64,000 nt of DNA, from NCBI GenBank assembly GCA_028023455.1, contig JAQFVV010000320.1, positions 374,001 through 438,000 of the forward strand, in the 5' to 3' direction. The notes below the pieces were generated by a model that ran no database searches, was not told where the DNA came from, and was given only the letters and a program-made list of their open reading frames with translations. The stretch comes from Epiperipatus broadwayi (Eukaryota; Onychophora; Udeonychophora; Euonychophora; Peripatidae). Within the stretch, counting starts at the first letter, position 1, and each line of letters begins with the position of its first letter. The position numbers were made by a program, and so were the translations under genes. Shown piece by piece: positions 12,053-24,800 of this stretch.

Positions 12053-12090
12053 GCTCTGATGAAGACTGCAGGACAGTCAAAACTGTAAGC
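12053..12090 (+). ncRNA. Hammerhead-like motif, 12 kb right arm, core-mutated
   Basis: CTGATGA (12056-12062), perfect stem II GACTG/CAGTC, but AAAA (12079-12082) replaces GAAA. The missing G corresponds to G12, the general base in known hammerheads, so this copy should be inactive. GCT before the core can pair with AGC after ACTGTA. Confidence 0.55.
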
Positions 12091-12149
12091 AAAATAAAAA
12101 AGGAATTATATATAAAAAAGATTGCATTAAAGTCTATATGAGGAGATGA

Positions 12150-13550
12150 TAAGAAAATTTAAATAGTGTATCTATTATTTTAATTTGAAAATATTGAAAC
12201 TAGAAATTTCTAAATGATAAATTAAAGCCAGTTTTATTTTAAAGATTAAAAGCAGGTTATTGATTCTTTTTGATCACTAATTTGGATAAATAATTAAATC
12301 AATTTTGATTATATATGTTAATTATATTCTTTTTAATGTTAATTTTAACTATATTGAAGTGTTTTTCACAAAAACACTTTAATATTTTTATTTTTAAGAA
12401 TTGTTACTAATTAAAACTAAATCATTTGGAGAATCATTAGATCTAGCAACAATAAAAATAATACAAAGAAAGTCCAATGTTTTGGAATTATCATGATGTT
12501 GGAGGGGACTATTTATTGCCAAAATAAGAAAAAGAAATAAAAAAAAAAGGTTTCATTGAAGTTATATGATAATAGTTTGTATAGTCACTAATTATAAAGT
12601 CTATAAACTATAATGGCTACTATGAATACAAAAAGTAAACTGAAAAATATGTATTGTAACAGTACTATTGATGGCTCAAATGAATTTGTAGTGGTTGCGC
12701 TATAGCAATGACAGTAAACAAAAAATATTAATGAAACTAAAATAAACACTATATTATATAGTGTTCTAAATAATAAATAATCGAATGATTTTTGTTTAAA
12801 AGTTTATTAAAACTTTAAGGACCAGAATTGGCAAGATTACGCACATTTTTTTTAATGTTTAGCACAGTCTCATATGCTTTAATTTTTTAATTTAAATATT
12901 TTAGATCTGTTATCACTGTTTTTATCCATGATGAATTATCTCCAAATAAAAAGCTTAAATAACTTATAAGTAAGCATTTTTCTTTGTACAATCTATTATC
13001 AGTTTTGTTGATTACCAACAGCAGAGGTACATTTTCATAAACAAGTCTGTGTTGTACTGTCTGAGGCCTGAGAAATATTAAAATCAGGTGTAAGATGACC
13101 CAAATTTTTGCTTAGTTCCAGATGTGTAAGTTTTAGATTTTGCAAATTTTTTTTTTATCTAATTCTACAAAGATATAAATCAAATAAAAAAATAAATAGG
13201 AAAATAGCAGCAACACATTTATCTACAATAATGAAAGCAACAATGAAGATATTATTGTTTTGCACTATTTGTGCTCATATAATAACAGGGTCTTAAAATT
13301 GCAGTACTATCAACCATCCCAAACACTTCTATTATACGATCCCCACTATATAGTTATCTCTGTGTGGATTATTTAGTTTGTTTTTGTCTACAATGAATGC
13401 ATAAGATTGAATATGTTAGGCCTACAATAATAGTCCTAACCTGCAGAGCATGAATTACATAAAATACTATCTAGAAGTATTGTGTTACAAAGAAGAAAAT
13501 AATGTTGTTTAGATTAATAATATAAAAATGATGTTAATACAAAGAATTAT
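12150..13550. other. Non-coding stretch
   Basis: A+T-rich; a 62-codon frame near 13108-13296 lacks any motif. Nothing else recognised. Confidence 0.4.
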
Positions 13551-13651
13551 AATAAACAATGAGGATTGCCAATTCCTCAACAAGCTTTATAATAAATGCT
13601 TAGCCAGAGAAAGCATTTAAAATATCTCTGTCAGAAACCCCCCTTCCCAAC

Positions 13652-13692
13652 CCCTGAACATGGTTTCATGCTTTGGCACTTCTCAGAGAGGT
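13652..13692 (-). ncRNA. Hammerhead motif, 13.8 kb left arm, G8 mutated
   Basis: Minus strand: CCTCT, CTGAGAA (13686-13680), stem II GTGC/GCAT around CAAA, GAAA, CCATGTTC, AGGGG. CCTCT pairs with AGGGG (stem I). The core has A instead of G8, which is expected to abolish cleavage; stem II is intact. Confidence 0.7.
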
Positions 13693-13848
13693 GCCAGGAT
13701 AGGTTTAGGCACTAGATCTAAAATTACCAACATGAAGCCAGCATTTATCTAAAAGTTATTTCAGATTTTCCACTCAATAGATAACTTTTAGTTAGATGCT
13801 GGCTTTGGGTTGGTATTTTTAGATCTAGTGTCTGAACCTATCCTGGCA

Positions 13849-13889
13849 CCTCTCTGAGGAGTACAAAAGCATGAAACCATGGTCAGGGG
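13849..13889 (+). ncRNA. Hammerhead ribozyme, 13.8 kb right arm, near-canonical
   Basis: Stem I 5' strand CCTCT (13849-13853), core CTGAGGA (13854-13860), stem II from 13861-13872 (G-U, U-A, one A·C mismatch, C-G, loop AAAA), GAAA (13873-13876), self-complementary ACCATGGT (13876-13883) able to form stem III in a dimer, C at the cleavage position (13884), and stem I 3' strand AGGGG (13885-13889). Spacing is canonical, with no extra base after the core. All invariant core bases are present; the stem II mismatch is the only visible defect. Confidence 0.75.
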
Positions 13890-13990
13890 TTTGGTGGGAG
13901 GGGTTCCTGACAGAGATATTTTAAATGCTTTCTCTGGCTAAGCATTTATTATAGAGCTGGTTGAGGAGTTGGCAATCCTCACTGTTTATA

Positions 13991-14485
13991 ACTTACAAGC
14001 TTAAGAGAATAGAGTAATGTGATCTATGACTCTTATTTTGACTAAAGAATTATAATATCTATATTTTTCAAATTCTTTTTAGAAAAGATTGAATTTTTAT
14101 TGAATGTAGCTACAAAATATTTTATTGATTAAATTTTTTTTTTTTACATTTACAAATTGATAAATTATCTGTAATACACATTTTTTTTAATAATTCACTT
14201 ATTATTAATATTAATGTATGTTAATAAATTTGTTAATACAGTATGTGTTGTGTTGTTTTTTAACTCATTTATTCAATTAATATTTTTTTTTAATATATGA
14301 GGACATTTTGGTTAATTACATTTAATAATATACAGTAAAGCTATGAACTACATTATATTTTATTCCAAGCCTCCCTCACATTCAAACATATATAGTATAT
14401 AATAACTCATTATAAACATCGATTGGATTAGAATATGTACTAATTATTGAATTCAAGTGTGCAGCACTTTTCAACATGCATACTA
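13991..14485. other. Non-coding stretch
   Basis: A+T-rich sequence; nothing recognised. Confidence 0.4.
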
Positions 14486-15019
14486 GGGGGTTTATAAAAT
14501 TCCATGTTTACAGTGCTTGAAAAGCTATGTAAGTCAGTCTAATAGACAAATTTATGTCAGAATTAATGAATATAAAAATGCCTTTAATCAGAAGTTAAAT
14601 ATTTCAGCTTCTACTTCACATTTTTAAGAAATTGGCCATACACCTGATTTTAATACTGCTAAAATAATTGCTAATTTGAAAAAGTATGATTTGAGAACTA
14701 TAAGAAAGTTGATTGACATATTAAAAAAAAACAACTGGTTTAAATAGATCTGATGAATTGCAAGGAAATCAAATTATATATCACATGTTTCTCATTATAT
14801 AAGAGCTGATGAAGCACAATGTATTCTGCCTTATGGAGACCATGTATTTTATCGCTTTCTTCTAATATAAATGTGAAATCAATTAATAGTGAAACTGAAG
14901 AAAATAAACATTTTGTTAATCCATATATTCTGATTGCTCAACTACTTCATGCTCAATCTCATTCTTTACCTCAAACTCAATCTCGTTATTATTTGAGATC
15001 TAACGATGTTGGGAATTAA
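14486..15019 (+). pseudogene. PLE GIY-YIG fragment
   Basis: From 14520 one frame reads KSYVSQSNRQIYVRINEYKN, then, after an in-frame stop, EIGHTPDFNTAKIIANL and LRTIRKLIDIL. This matches the YIG, Arg/His and tGH…RxxxEAIEI order of PLE GIY-YIG domains. The GIY half just upstream is in another frame and carries a stop. The last 66 codons (14819-15019) end SRYYLRSN, the basic tail common at PLE C-termini. No hammerhead motif follows, and no inverted partner was found. Confidence 0.65.
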
Positions 15020-18000
15020 TCAAAACTAATGCACAGTTTAATCCAAAAACTATTTTATTTACATAAAAACATTAAATATAATATAATATATATATAATAC
15101 AGATTATTTATAAAATGCACATATAAATTAAAATTATTGTTTGATAATTTTTTTTAAAGAATCGTAAATTTATTAAACGTAAGCTTGTGGTTAAAACACC
15201 TGTAGAGGTCCTTACTATCGCATTTTTACACGCATATTATTGAGGTTATAGCCTCAGTAAATATTACTTAAAGAATCATACTAATATAGTAATCAATAAT
15301 AATTGAGAGGACACATTTACATATATTTTACTGAATGTGTATACACTTATTCATTTTATAAAAAAATAAAAATAAAAAATCTTATTACAGCTATTTTTAT
15401 TTTTAAAAGAATAAATAAATAATGAAATATTTAACATTCATCAAAATTAAATATCTCTGGGTGAATTTTTAATAACTTTTTTCCCCCTATAAAAATATAA
15501 TAATGGTTTTGTTATTAAGAAATTAGAATTTCTCTAATTGTTTTAATGTTTTTTAAATCAGTATTAACTTTAAATATGTTATAAAATTTTATAAAACTTT
15601 TAGTATTACTTTTAGAAAATATTTTATTATGTGAAATACTACACATCAAATTTTGGAAAGGATAATAAAGGAAGAATAAAATGCATATGTATTCAACATA
15701 AACCAAAAAAAAATATTAATAAATATAATTGTGTAATGCTACTGATATATTGTAAAACTTATTTACATTTTTTTTTTTTTCTAAATGTGATCACATGCAT
15801 TCTCAGAGGTAAAAAAAAAAATAGTTGCTCAAATATCATAAATTTGCTAATGATAATGTTTTTTTTGTTTGTTTATTTGTCTGTTTGCTTATATTTTCTT
15901 TAGACAGTATATAATTGAACTTGTGTAGTTAGATGCAGCATAGTTCACAGTTCCACTGTTTATTAATAATATACAATATCATGGTAATAGTTGATTACAA
16001 TGTATATAAATTATGATATAGATAAAGTATTAAATATTCAATGAAAGTTAAATTAGATAAATATTTGACTTAATGAAAGATTTCCTCACCCTGAATTTGA
16101 ATTTTGGATAGTTAAATTTAGGTTTTGAAGCATCATATATAAGAACTTGAAAGACTATCTCCTTTTACTTCAACAAAAAACTCCAACAAAAGAGCTATTG
16201 TAGGTTAATGAGAAAACTTGTTTAATCTTAGAGATTGTCAATTAGTAATAATTGATCATTTCTTGGCAACATCAAAAGCTAAAAACTATCTCTGTTTACA
16301 TGGATATAATCTCATTTCTATTCTTTATTATAGTAACAGTCCATAGAAATATTTAATTCAATGATACATATATAATAAGTTAAAGTAAAAGTACTACACA
16401 AAAAACTGCAAATGTAAAAATGTCATGTAGCATATAGAATAAATAAATGACAATTACCTAGTATTCAATACTTAAAATATTTATTGGCAGACTAATACAA
16501 TGCATAATTAAAAAATTTACAATATATTCAAAATTAGATATACAAAATAAAAGTTAATAACAGCTTCTAAATTCTAATGCATCTGGATTTTTGTTAAGCT
16601 CACTGAAAATGTGACATTACAATAGCACTTTATCCATTAATTATATCTTTTTTTTAAGATAGATTCATACCATATCCTAGAATAAAATATATGTGTGATC
16701 TCTTAGTATTATTATAATGTATGTGAAAAACTTTTTTATATATCAAATTTTAAGTGTTTTATATTTTTAAATTAAATATATTATAGTTTTTTTTAGTCTT
16801 AAATAAATACAGTACATGAAAGATTAAATTTTTCTTCAAAGATAAGATTTAAACCAGAGGTGGTGGTGATGCTGATGATACTAATAATAATAATAATAAT
16901 CATCATCATAAATCAAAAGGCTTACTGTTTGGTAGTTCTTAAGAAATTTGAATAGTGGGAAATATAATAGGCCATGATCCATGGACTTGGATTATGTAAG
17001 GCATAATCAAGAGTTTATAAATAATATTTATTATATAAGAAATATTAATCTGGATTTTAATAGTAAACAGATAATTAATGTTTTTTTTTCTAAACATGTG
17101 ATTTTATTTTTTGAACTTAATTTGCTTTTTAAAACACTTTTATTTAACTTAGAAATTCTGGTTGTGTGCGTATTATGTGTGTGTATCACACCTTGTAATT
17201 GATTTTAATATACTTCTATCAAATGGATTTTCTTTAAATTTTGTATGAATGTTAGGTATTTATAACAATGTAGTATGACAATGCAATATTTCAGAGCTCT
17301 CCATCCTAAAAATATTGGCAGACTGAATTTTAGATTACATTGAAATCAGTTTAGTAAGCTTTCAGTGATGAGCAATAGATGACCGTATATTTTTTAATAA
17401 TACACTCTCATTAAATTTCAAAACTAATTCACTAAAAATGTTTGCAGTTAATTAAAACTGAAAAAAAGAAATTAAGGCTTCATTTGATGGTTTAATTAAA
17501 ATTTATTCTTTTTAAAATGCTGCTTTCATAAACACAAAAATCCTGTAAATAATTTTTAATATGCATGAATTTCATTTCCAATACTGAAGGCATGGTGACA
17601 TTGTTTACATTTTCAATTTTTAAATTTAAATATGAATAGTTACAAAAAATATGTTTGCAAAATATCTGAATATAAAAAATAATATATTGAAACCCTCAAG
17701 CTTGAGTTTCCAGGCATGACTTTTATATGAATATTTTTCTTTATTAATATATTCTAGAATATTAAGTCATGTGTATAAAACAAATTTTAAAGTGCTTTGA
17801 AAATGATAATAATTGTAAAAAAATAAAATGTATTATAATTTTTATTTTAAATAAAAATTACTGGGTTTTTTTTAAAAGCATTGCTATAGAAAACAGCCAC
17901 AGATGCTCTTTCCAATCATCTGCTTTATATAAAAGGTTGAAATTATTGTCACTTCTTCATCAAATTACTTACTGGAGAGAAGTCAGTAAATATGGTAATG

Positions 18001-20231
18001 ATTATTTAAGTAAATACTATGCAATCCTTGGTGTAAAAAACTCCAGAATGCCTTCTCTGACCTTTTCAATGATGTAGCTGACTATGGAATTGTAAACAAA
18101 AAAATGCCTTAAAATTAACTTTGAATCTTGATGGTCTGTTAATTACAATATAAAGCTGAAGTTAAAAATATGCAATATTTCTAGCATAAGAAAATGTGCC
18201 ACTAATAAATCATAAAAAAGAAATGTTTTTCTATGAATCAAGTTGTAAATATATTCATTGTGATACTCTAAATATCTGGAAAACCTCATAAGAGAAACTA
18301 TAACAGAATAAACCACAAGAAGTTATAATGTTAATAGTGCTAGCAAACATTTAAAATTAATGAGGTTAATGGCCATATATCTACACTCACAGAGACAGAA
18401 ATATATGTGAGCTCACAAAGATATCAAAGTAATAAAACTGAACTTACTATTAGCTTTTCTCGATGAATTATTATAAAGCCACAAAGACTTTTCCTCTCAC
18501 ATGTGCTCATTATATAATTTTAAATGGAAATATGTAGATACATTTATTATTATCATTATTCTAATTGATAATTAAAGTTATTGTTAATAATTTTGTTGTT
18601 TTCTTATTTCTCATCCAAATTCCAAGCCGATTATTTATTTTGTTATTTAATAATAGTATTAAGGTAGAGAGGGTAGCAATAAGGAAATATAATTGAATCT
18701 GCATAGAGACTTGATTTTTTAATACATGTTCAATTTGATCATTATTTGTGATTATTGCAGCTTTGTCAACTAAAAATAAAATTGTTTAGTCACTCCACCA
18801 TGTACATGGTTACCCGTTAGTTATATTTGTTCCCCTAGACAAAAATTAATTTTCAAATATTATGTTTTCATTTCATTGTTAATTTATTATTATCAGTTGG
18901 GAAAAGAGCTGTTACTGTTACAATATATTGTAACAGTAAAAACTTCCGTGGTAAATAATAAGATTGAATGATTAGGAAAATTCAAATAAAAATTTAAATT
19001 CAAATATATAATATATCAACCAATGTGATGTTGATGATGATTTATAATTTAAAAATACAAGTACACCAAAAATATTTTATTTGTTTTTCAGTTTCAATAA
19101 AACTCAAAGGCACTAAATTTTCTCAAAAGAAAGTTTACTTTTGGAAAAGTTTTTAAAGGAATGATGATTATCAATTATTACCATGAACTCAGCATATTCC
19201 TTAGTCAATTGCATGTATAATAAGCATATATTTGAATTGATTTACAAACACAAACTAAATGGATTAATAAAAAAAATTTAACAATATATTAATAATAAAT
19301 AAATAAAACTGCTGCATGTATTGCAATTACCAATATATATGCAAAAGTATTACAATAACAAAAGATATTTTAAGTTTAAGCTATGGTTTAAGTCCATGGC
19401 CATGTGATACATATACTGAATCAGTCACTAACCATTGTTTTTCTCTGAATCAGTCACTAACCATGTTTTTTTCTGGTATTGTTCTTTTAATATTTTACTA
19501 AGGTCTTCTTTAATTTTTCCAATAATAATCTCCTGAACACTGGTGATGTTAGAGAGAATAAATTCAGCAGCATTGATGATGTTATATGTGGTATAATATC
19601 TGTAGATCTTAAATCATTTATATGATACTATCCATTATTTCCTCCTTTGTGGCATTATAGAGACATTGCATAAATTGGTTTTTCACATTTCAATGCTAAT
19701 TTCTGGATTCACTTGAATACTAAGTATTTTGATTGGTGTATTTTTTGGTTATCTAGTCACACATGGTAGATGGACTTCTTCTAAATAAAATCATTATACA
19801 GACTGTTGTAACTGGAGTATTGAAAAATACTTTAAGGACAGTCAGTAAAGTATGGCTTATAGTGGAAAAGGAGTTTTCATCAACAATTGTTTCTCTTTTC
19901 TGTATGAATCACAACAACATAGCTTTAATACTAGACTGCATTCTAATGCAAAGCAATATGAAATAACTGCTGGCTTCCTAGAATTAGAATGATAGTAATA
20001 AGAATGCTTAGTTGCCTGTTTCTAACCAATTTATACCAAATTAATGTTGTTTCAATAAAATGGTTTCCAAACAACATACATATCACCAGTTAGGGGATAT
20101 ATGATCTTTGCTGTCATTACAAAAATATATTTTTTGAAAAACACCCCCTTTTTACCCTCTCTCTTTAAAACAAGTTATTGATACAAATTTTATATACATA
20201 TATTATATTCTTTTTTATATACATAAATATG
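15020..20231. other. Long A+T-rich region without recognised genes
   Basis: Contains a trinucleotide microsatellite at about 16858-16912 and a 20-bp direct repeat (CTGAATCAGTCACTAACCAT) near 19418 and 19448. Open frames up to 102 codons (17769-18077) show no motif. Intron or intergenic status cannot be decided. Confidence 0.4.
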
Positions 20232-20288
20232 TATAAATATAATTTATCCAAACTTCAAACACTTTTTAGCAAACTTTATTTGTACATA

Positions 20289-20327
20289 CACCTACATTTC
20301 AACTGACCTGCAGTCTTCTTCAGAGCT
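20289..20327 (-). ncRNA. Hammerhead-like motif, large PLE, minus copy
   Basis: Minus strand: CTGAAGA (20323-20317), extra A, stem II GACTG/CAGTT (last pair G-U), GAAA (20300-20297), TGTAGG. Core is complete; stem III (ATGT) is less symmetrical than in the plus copy. Confidence 0.55.
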
Positions 20328-21722
20328 ATGATATAATGAACAAAATAAAAAAACAACTATATAACACCATAAAAAAAATTTTAAAACAATAAAAAAAACT
20401 AAAAACAACATAATATATATATATTAAAAATCTGAAATAAATAATCAAACCCAAATAAAACAATTAATATAAAATAAAATGTACTACATAAATGAAAAAT
20501 AAATATAAATTATACATGTGTATTCTTAACTTTATACATATATACATTCAAGGACAACTATTAATCTAAATGTTATCTATTTTATTATTAACAATCTACT
20601 AATTATCTGTATTCTTCATAAACTTAAACTTTATGATTAGTAACTAAAATTCTTTTAATTTTAAATCATATTTATTATTTTCTTACTCATTCTTCTTTTA
20701 AAATTAATATTTTATATTTATTATTGCTGAATATTTAAAACCTATAAACTTTATAATCTTTACACTTACTAAGGTTATTCTGATCTTCAAAATAAAATAA
20801 TGAAAAATCGTTTTTTTTCAAAAAATTATCTTATACCCTAGCTCCCTCTATTACATATTATTTAAACTAAATATATATCCCCTACAACTCTTTATTTTAT
20901 TTTTTTTACACTTTAACTTTTATTATATAATATTCAGAAATTTATATTATACTTCTTTATATGTTTTTATATATATAAACCCTACAACTTTATTTACATA
21001 TATATTTTTTTATTTTATATATTTTAACTTTTATCATTATTTTTATATAATTCTTATAAAAAATTTTTATACTGTTTTATATGTAAATATTATGCTAAGT
21101 TTATTAATTTATTTATTTATTATTATTTTTTATTATTTAATATCTATAAATATACCCAAATTTATACTCGTATTTAACCTAACCATTTTTTATCATCCCC
21201 AACTTATTTATTAACAATTATCTCTTTACCTCTATATATCTTATTTAATAACTATACCAATCTCATCCTAATCCCAGAATCGCTATTAAATTCTGGGTTT
21301 ATCTTTCTTATTAATATAGCTTCTTTTATTTTCCTTTCTTTAATATTTTTTGTATATAACTTCATTTTTATTGAACTTTGTGTAAATTTGTGTCCTGTTT
21401 CTTTTGTATGTATATATATTGGTGATTTATTATCTGCCATATGTTGTTTTAGGCTTGTTTTTATAGAAATTTTTGTTTCTCCCACATATTTGTTATCAAT
21501 CCCATTATCTAGACATTGTTTGCATTTTATCACATATACTCCATTAATTATTTCTTTATTATCTTTATTATATCCTATGTATTTGTTATCTATCAAATTT
21601 AATAGGTTTTCTCTTTTTTTTATTAACTATTTTTGTATTAATTATTCTTTTGTATCTTTTATTAATCTTCTTTATAATTTTGTTAAATTTATTCACTATG
21701 ATATTATTATTTGTTTTTATTC

Positions 21723-21726
21723 CTAT
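21723..21726. other. Target-site duplication CTAT, left
   Basis: The PLE reads ATTCCTATATATCT in the plus copy. The left flank keeps ATTCCTAT and the right flank keeps CTATATATCT, so CTAT is duplicated on either side of 21727-34245. Confidence 0.75.
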
Positions 21727-21766
21727 TGAAGCAATGGATCTGAAGCCCGATCCATGCTTCACATCT

Positions 21767-21855
21767 TCCTATAAACTTAATTAGTATTGTAGACCTGAAT
21801 TAAGTTTATAGTTCAATATCAGCAGGGTTTTGCATTAGAGTTAAAAATAATTATG
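21767..21855. repeat. Subterminal inverted repeat, left
   Basis: About 90 bp from TCCTATAAACTTAATTAG to GCATTAGAGTTAAAAATAAT, the reverse complement of 33671-33757 with few mismatches. The first 42 bp are themselves near-palindromic. Just outside it, 21727-21762 forms a hairpin (TGAAGCAATGGATC against GATCCATGCTTCA). Confidence 0.8.
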
Positions 21856-24800
21856 ACTTTTATAAATGAATTATCTTTAATAATAATAGATAAATAAATC
21901 TCAATCTTTTGTTAAGGAAATATAATTAAACGATCTCAGGTTCTTCTAATTATCTTAAAGTAATAATAATTCGTGTAGATAGGAATGATAAGGGATTTAA
22001 TATCAAACCTAAATACACCTAACTTATTCTAATAACAATAACTAACAATAATAATCTTTAGTGTATAGCTTAATCTTATCTATTCTATTATACTATTAAT
22101 CATTAAGAAAATAAGTAAATCATATACATGTCTTTCATTTCCATATAGTATCTTAATTTTAAAATAGACCAAAATCTTATAATTTAACAATTTGTGGCAA
22201 TAAATAATCTTATACTCTTATATTGTGCATTATAATTACTTTATGACCATTGTAATATTATATGTTAATGTCAATCAATTTCTATAAATTATATTAATAA
22301 AATATTGTGTTTCTTTCTCAAATAATAAAATAATAAATTCATATTGTGCAAATATTATGTTTATTCAAATTATCTGTTGTCAAATGCTGTGGTGTAAAAT
22401 AATGAATTCGACACACTTTTAAACAACTTAACAAATTTATTTACATCAACTTTAACAAATAACTTATTTACACTATTTACATTTACAAATGGAACTAAAG
22501 AAAATAAAACAAAAATAAGAAAAATGATAATACAAGATTTTTACACTGTTACTATTTCCATAATCATAAATAGATAATTTATACATTTTTTTAAAATGTT
22601 CTATCAATAACATTTAATTAAGTTTATGACTTTAAATTTTAATAAACATCATTTGTCGTCAATTAATACAAGAAAAGGTTTTATGTAAGATATCATTCAT
22701 GTAGCATATAAGTAAATAAACATACTTTAATAATTTAAATGCTATTTTACTTAAGTCTTACTGTTATTTATATTATAATGTACTAGGATGTATTACCTTT
22801 ACGATCAGTATTACTCAAATATTAATTAATGTATAAACTGATATAACTTTGTAATATAATAACAATTATTGATTATAATTATTTATTTCATCCCGATATA
22901 ATGTTATATTACATGTCTTATCAAAATATGCAATACGTATATGTACTTTTAAAAATAATATTTTAAATTATTCAATAATTTCAACTTTTATAAAGTATTA
23001 TATCAAATAAAATTCTATGATTCTTTTCTATTTAAATCATTACTTTTCTCCACTTGTTATTCTTATTCCTTCCTAAAACTTCTACCTACAAAAGTCATTT
23101 TAACCTTATTTAATTTCAGAAAAAAATAGATGACCAATTTTAAAAAAAAAATAATAATGATCCAAACTCTCTTATACCTCATCCTTTATATACGATAAGC
23201 CTTCAATCAAAAATATAAATTTCTATGTAAAATTAACTTAACTTATCTAATAAAAATAAAAAATAAAGTATAGATTTTTATATACCTCTTACTAACTTGA
23301 AAAGAAAAATAAATAACTTACACTAATAATAAATCTAATTCCTAATATTGTAACAGAAACATTAAAATTTATTCACGAAAGAATCATATAATTATTTCTA
23401 GGTTCTCATATTACGTTGTACTAAATTTACATCATCAATTTAAAGTATGCATATTAAAATAAAACTGCTATTATTAATCTTATGCGTGTATATTATTTAA
23501 ATATTAATACATTCATTCAATAATCATATAACATTTGGTTGATCTAAAGAAAACATAGTAAATACATCAAATTATTATTATTATTACACAATTTTTACCA
23601 TAAATGATACTTCAATGTACAGTCCGTCACACGATGTCCTCCAAGATTTCAGTTTTACAAAATAATTTCACATTTACACTCAACAATTATTCTTTAAAAT
23701 ATTACGTGTTGTATAATTATAAAATAAACTTTATGCAATAAAAAATTATATTAATATTTAGTTATTACTTTAAAAAAATGTAAATGTACCTTTCCTATCT
23801 TTCAATAAATTAATAATTAATTAAATATTTATGTTAGTTAATAAATAAAACATATTACATAACATCCAACGGTGTCTTCTTTCACTATATTGTTCTTTTT
23901 CCTAGGCACAAATTTTCACCAAACATTACTTCCTTTTCCGGTACATCACGTGTTTTTAAAAGTTTTTATGAAATAAATGAAAACGTTTTTTTTTAAAAAA
24001 AAAAATAAAATAAAAGTCAGTTCCACCATAAGAATAAAATAATAATTAAAATAGTTTATAGAATCCAAATTCTTTTCTTTAAAGGAAAATTATTTCAAAG
24101 TTATTATTTTTAGTATTAGTCTATAATTTATAAAGTTCTTATTTAATTATTTTTTTAATTGATTTGGATATCCACGTATATTTGATTTGCGCATTCCTTA
24201 ACGAATATTTAGGTAAGATTAATTTTAGATTCTTCTGTACGACCAGCGTTCAGACTTTAATAATATCATAATTTTACTTATAAGTATTTCTTTACTTATT
24301 AAATCTCCAATTTATTTGCCTTTTAAAACTGTCAGAATTTAGTCTTTTAAACCATAAAGACTTAACAAGGCAAGTATTTATGTAATCATTATTATTTACC
24401 ATCTTTACTAAGTTATATACTTAGATTTATAATTTACAAATACTTTCTTCATAAAGAAGTATTTCTCATTCTTTTAAATATCTGTTTTATAAAAAATTAA
24501 TTACCATCAGCTTTTAAAATTATATAAGGTCCAACATATTACTTTTATGCATCTAATAACTCTCCTAGTTAATCCAGCGTTTGTTAAATTTTCAGTATAA
24601 AGTCTCCAATACATTTTATCCTTATACGATGTTTCCATGACTATTTGATAGTAAATTGAGCTTTGATCAAGACGATAGGAAATTATAATTAAAATTAGCA
24701 CTGCATATTTATCGGTAAACTTTTATAAATTATTTTAAAAAACTACTCTCTTATAATTTTAAAACGATTTTGAGAGCGTCTATAATTACTTAGCTATTTC

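Larger units (their letters stand above)
11868..12149. mobile_element. Palindromic hammerhead element, 12 kb
   Basis: Arms 11868-11987 and 12034-12149 are near-identical reverse complements around a 46-bp loop. Each arm carries the block CTGATGAAGACTGCAGGACAG, the same signature as the 3' end of the large PLE pair (CTGAAGAAGACTGCAGGTCAG at 36301). There is no coding sequence. It is best read as two 5'-truncated PLE or retrozyme-like copies joined head to head. Confidence 0.75.
13551..13990. mobile_element. Palindromic hammerhead element, 13.8 kb (retrozyme-like)
   Basis: Two arms of about 210 bp (13551-13759 and 13781-13990) are inverted copies around a loop of about 20 bp. Their sequence is more G+C-rich than the flanks. 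Each arm has a hammerhead motif pointing outward, then about 100 bp of conserved tail ending near GAGGATTGCC. No coding sequence is present. Known small hammerhead elements (retrozymes) and PLE ends share this content; the family itself I do not recognise. Confidence 0.8.
20232..21726 (-). mobile_element. PLE minus copy, 3' segment (split element)
   Basis: Near-identical reverse complement of 34894-36392. It holds the GIY-YIG end (21596-21252) with YVGET, KQH, ETGHKF and IKEAILIRK. Two lesions are visible. An eight-A run (about 21610-21618) against seven A in the plus copy shifts the frame upstream of the domain, and the Arg of TRLKQH is Ser (TSLKQH). The rest of this copy continues at 34246-34682 beyond the 12.5 kb insertion. 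The 3' UTR ends with a hammerhead-like motif. Confidence 0.85.

Noticed and set aside
13551-13990. Classifying the 13.8 kb palindrome as an ordinary MITE
   Set aside because: The ordered hammerhead parts in the arms and lack of DNA-transposon ends fit a ribozyme element better.
14805-14845. CTGATGA at 14803 as another hammerhead
   Set aside because: No GAAA at the right distance and no stem II; it lies inside PLE coding sequence.
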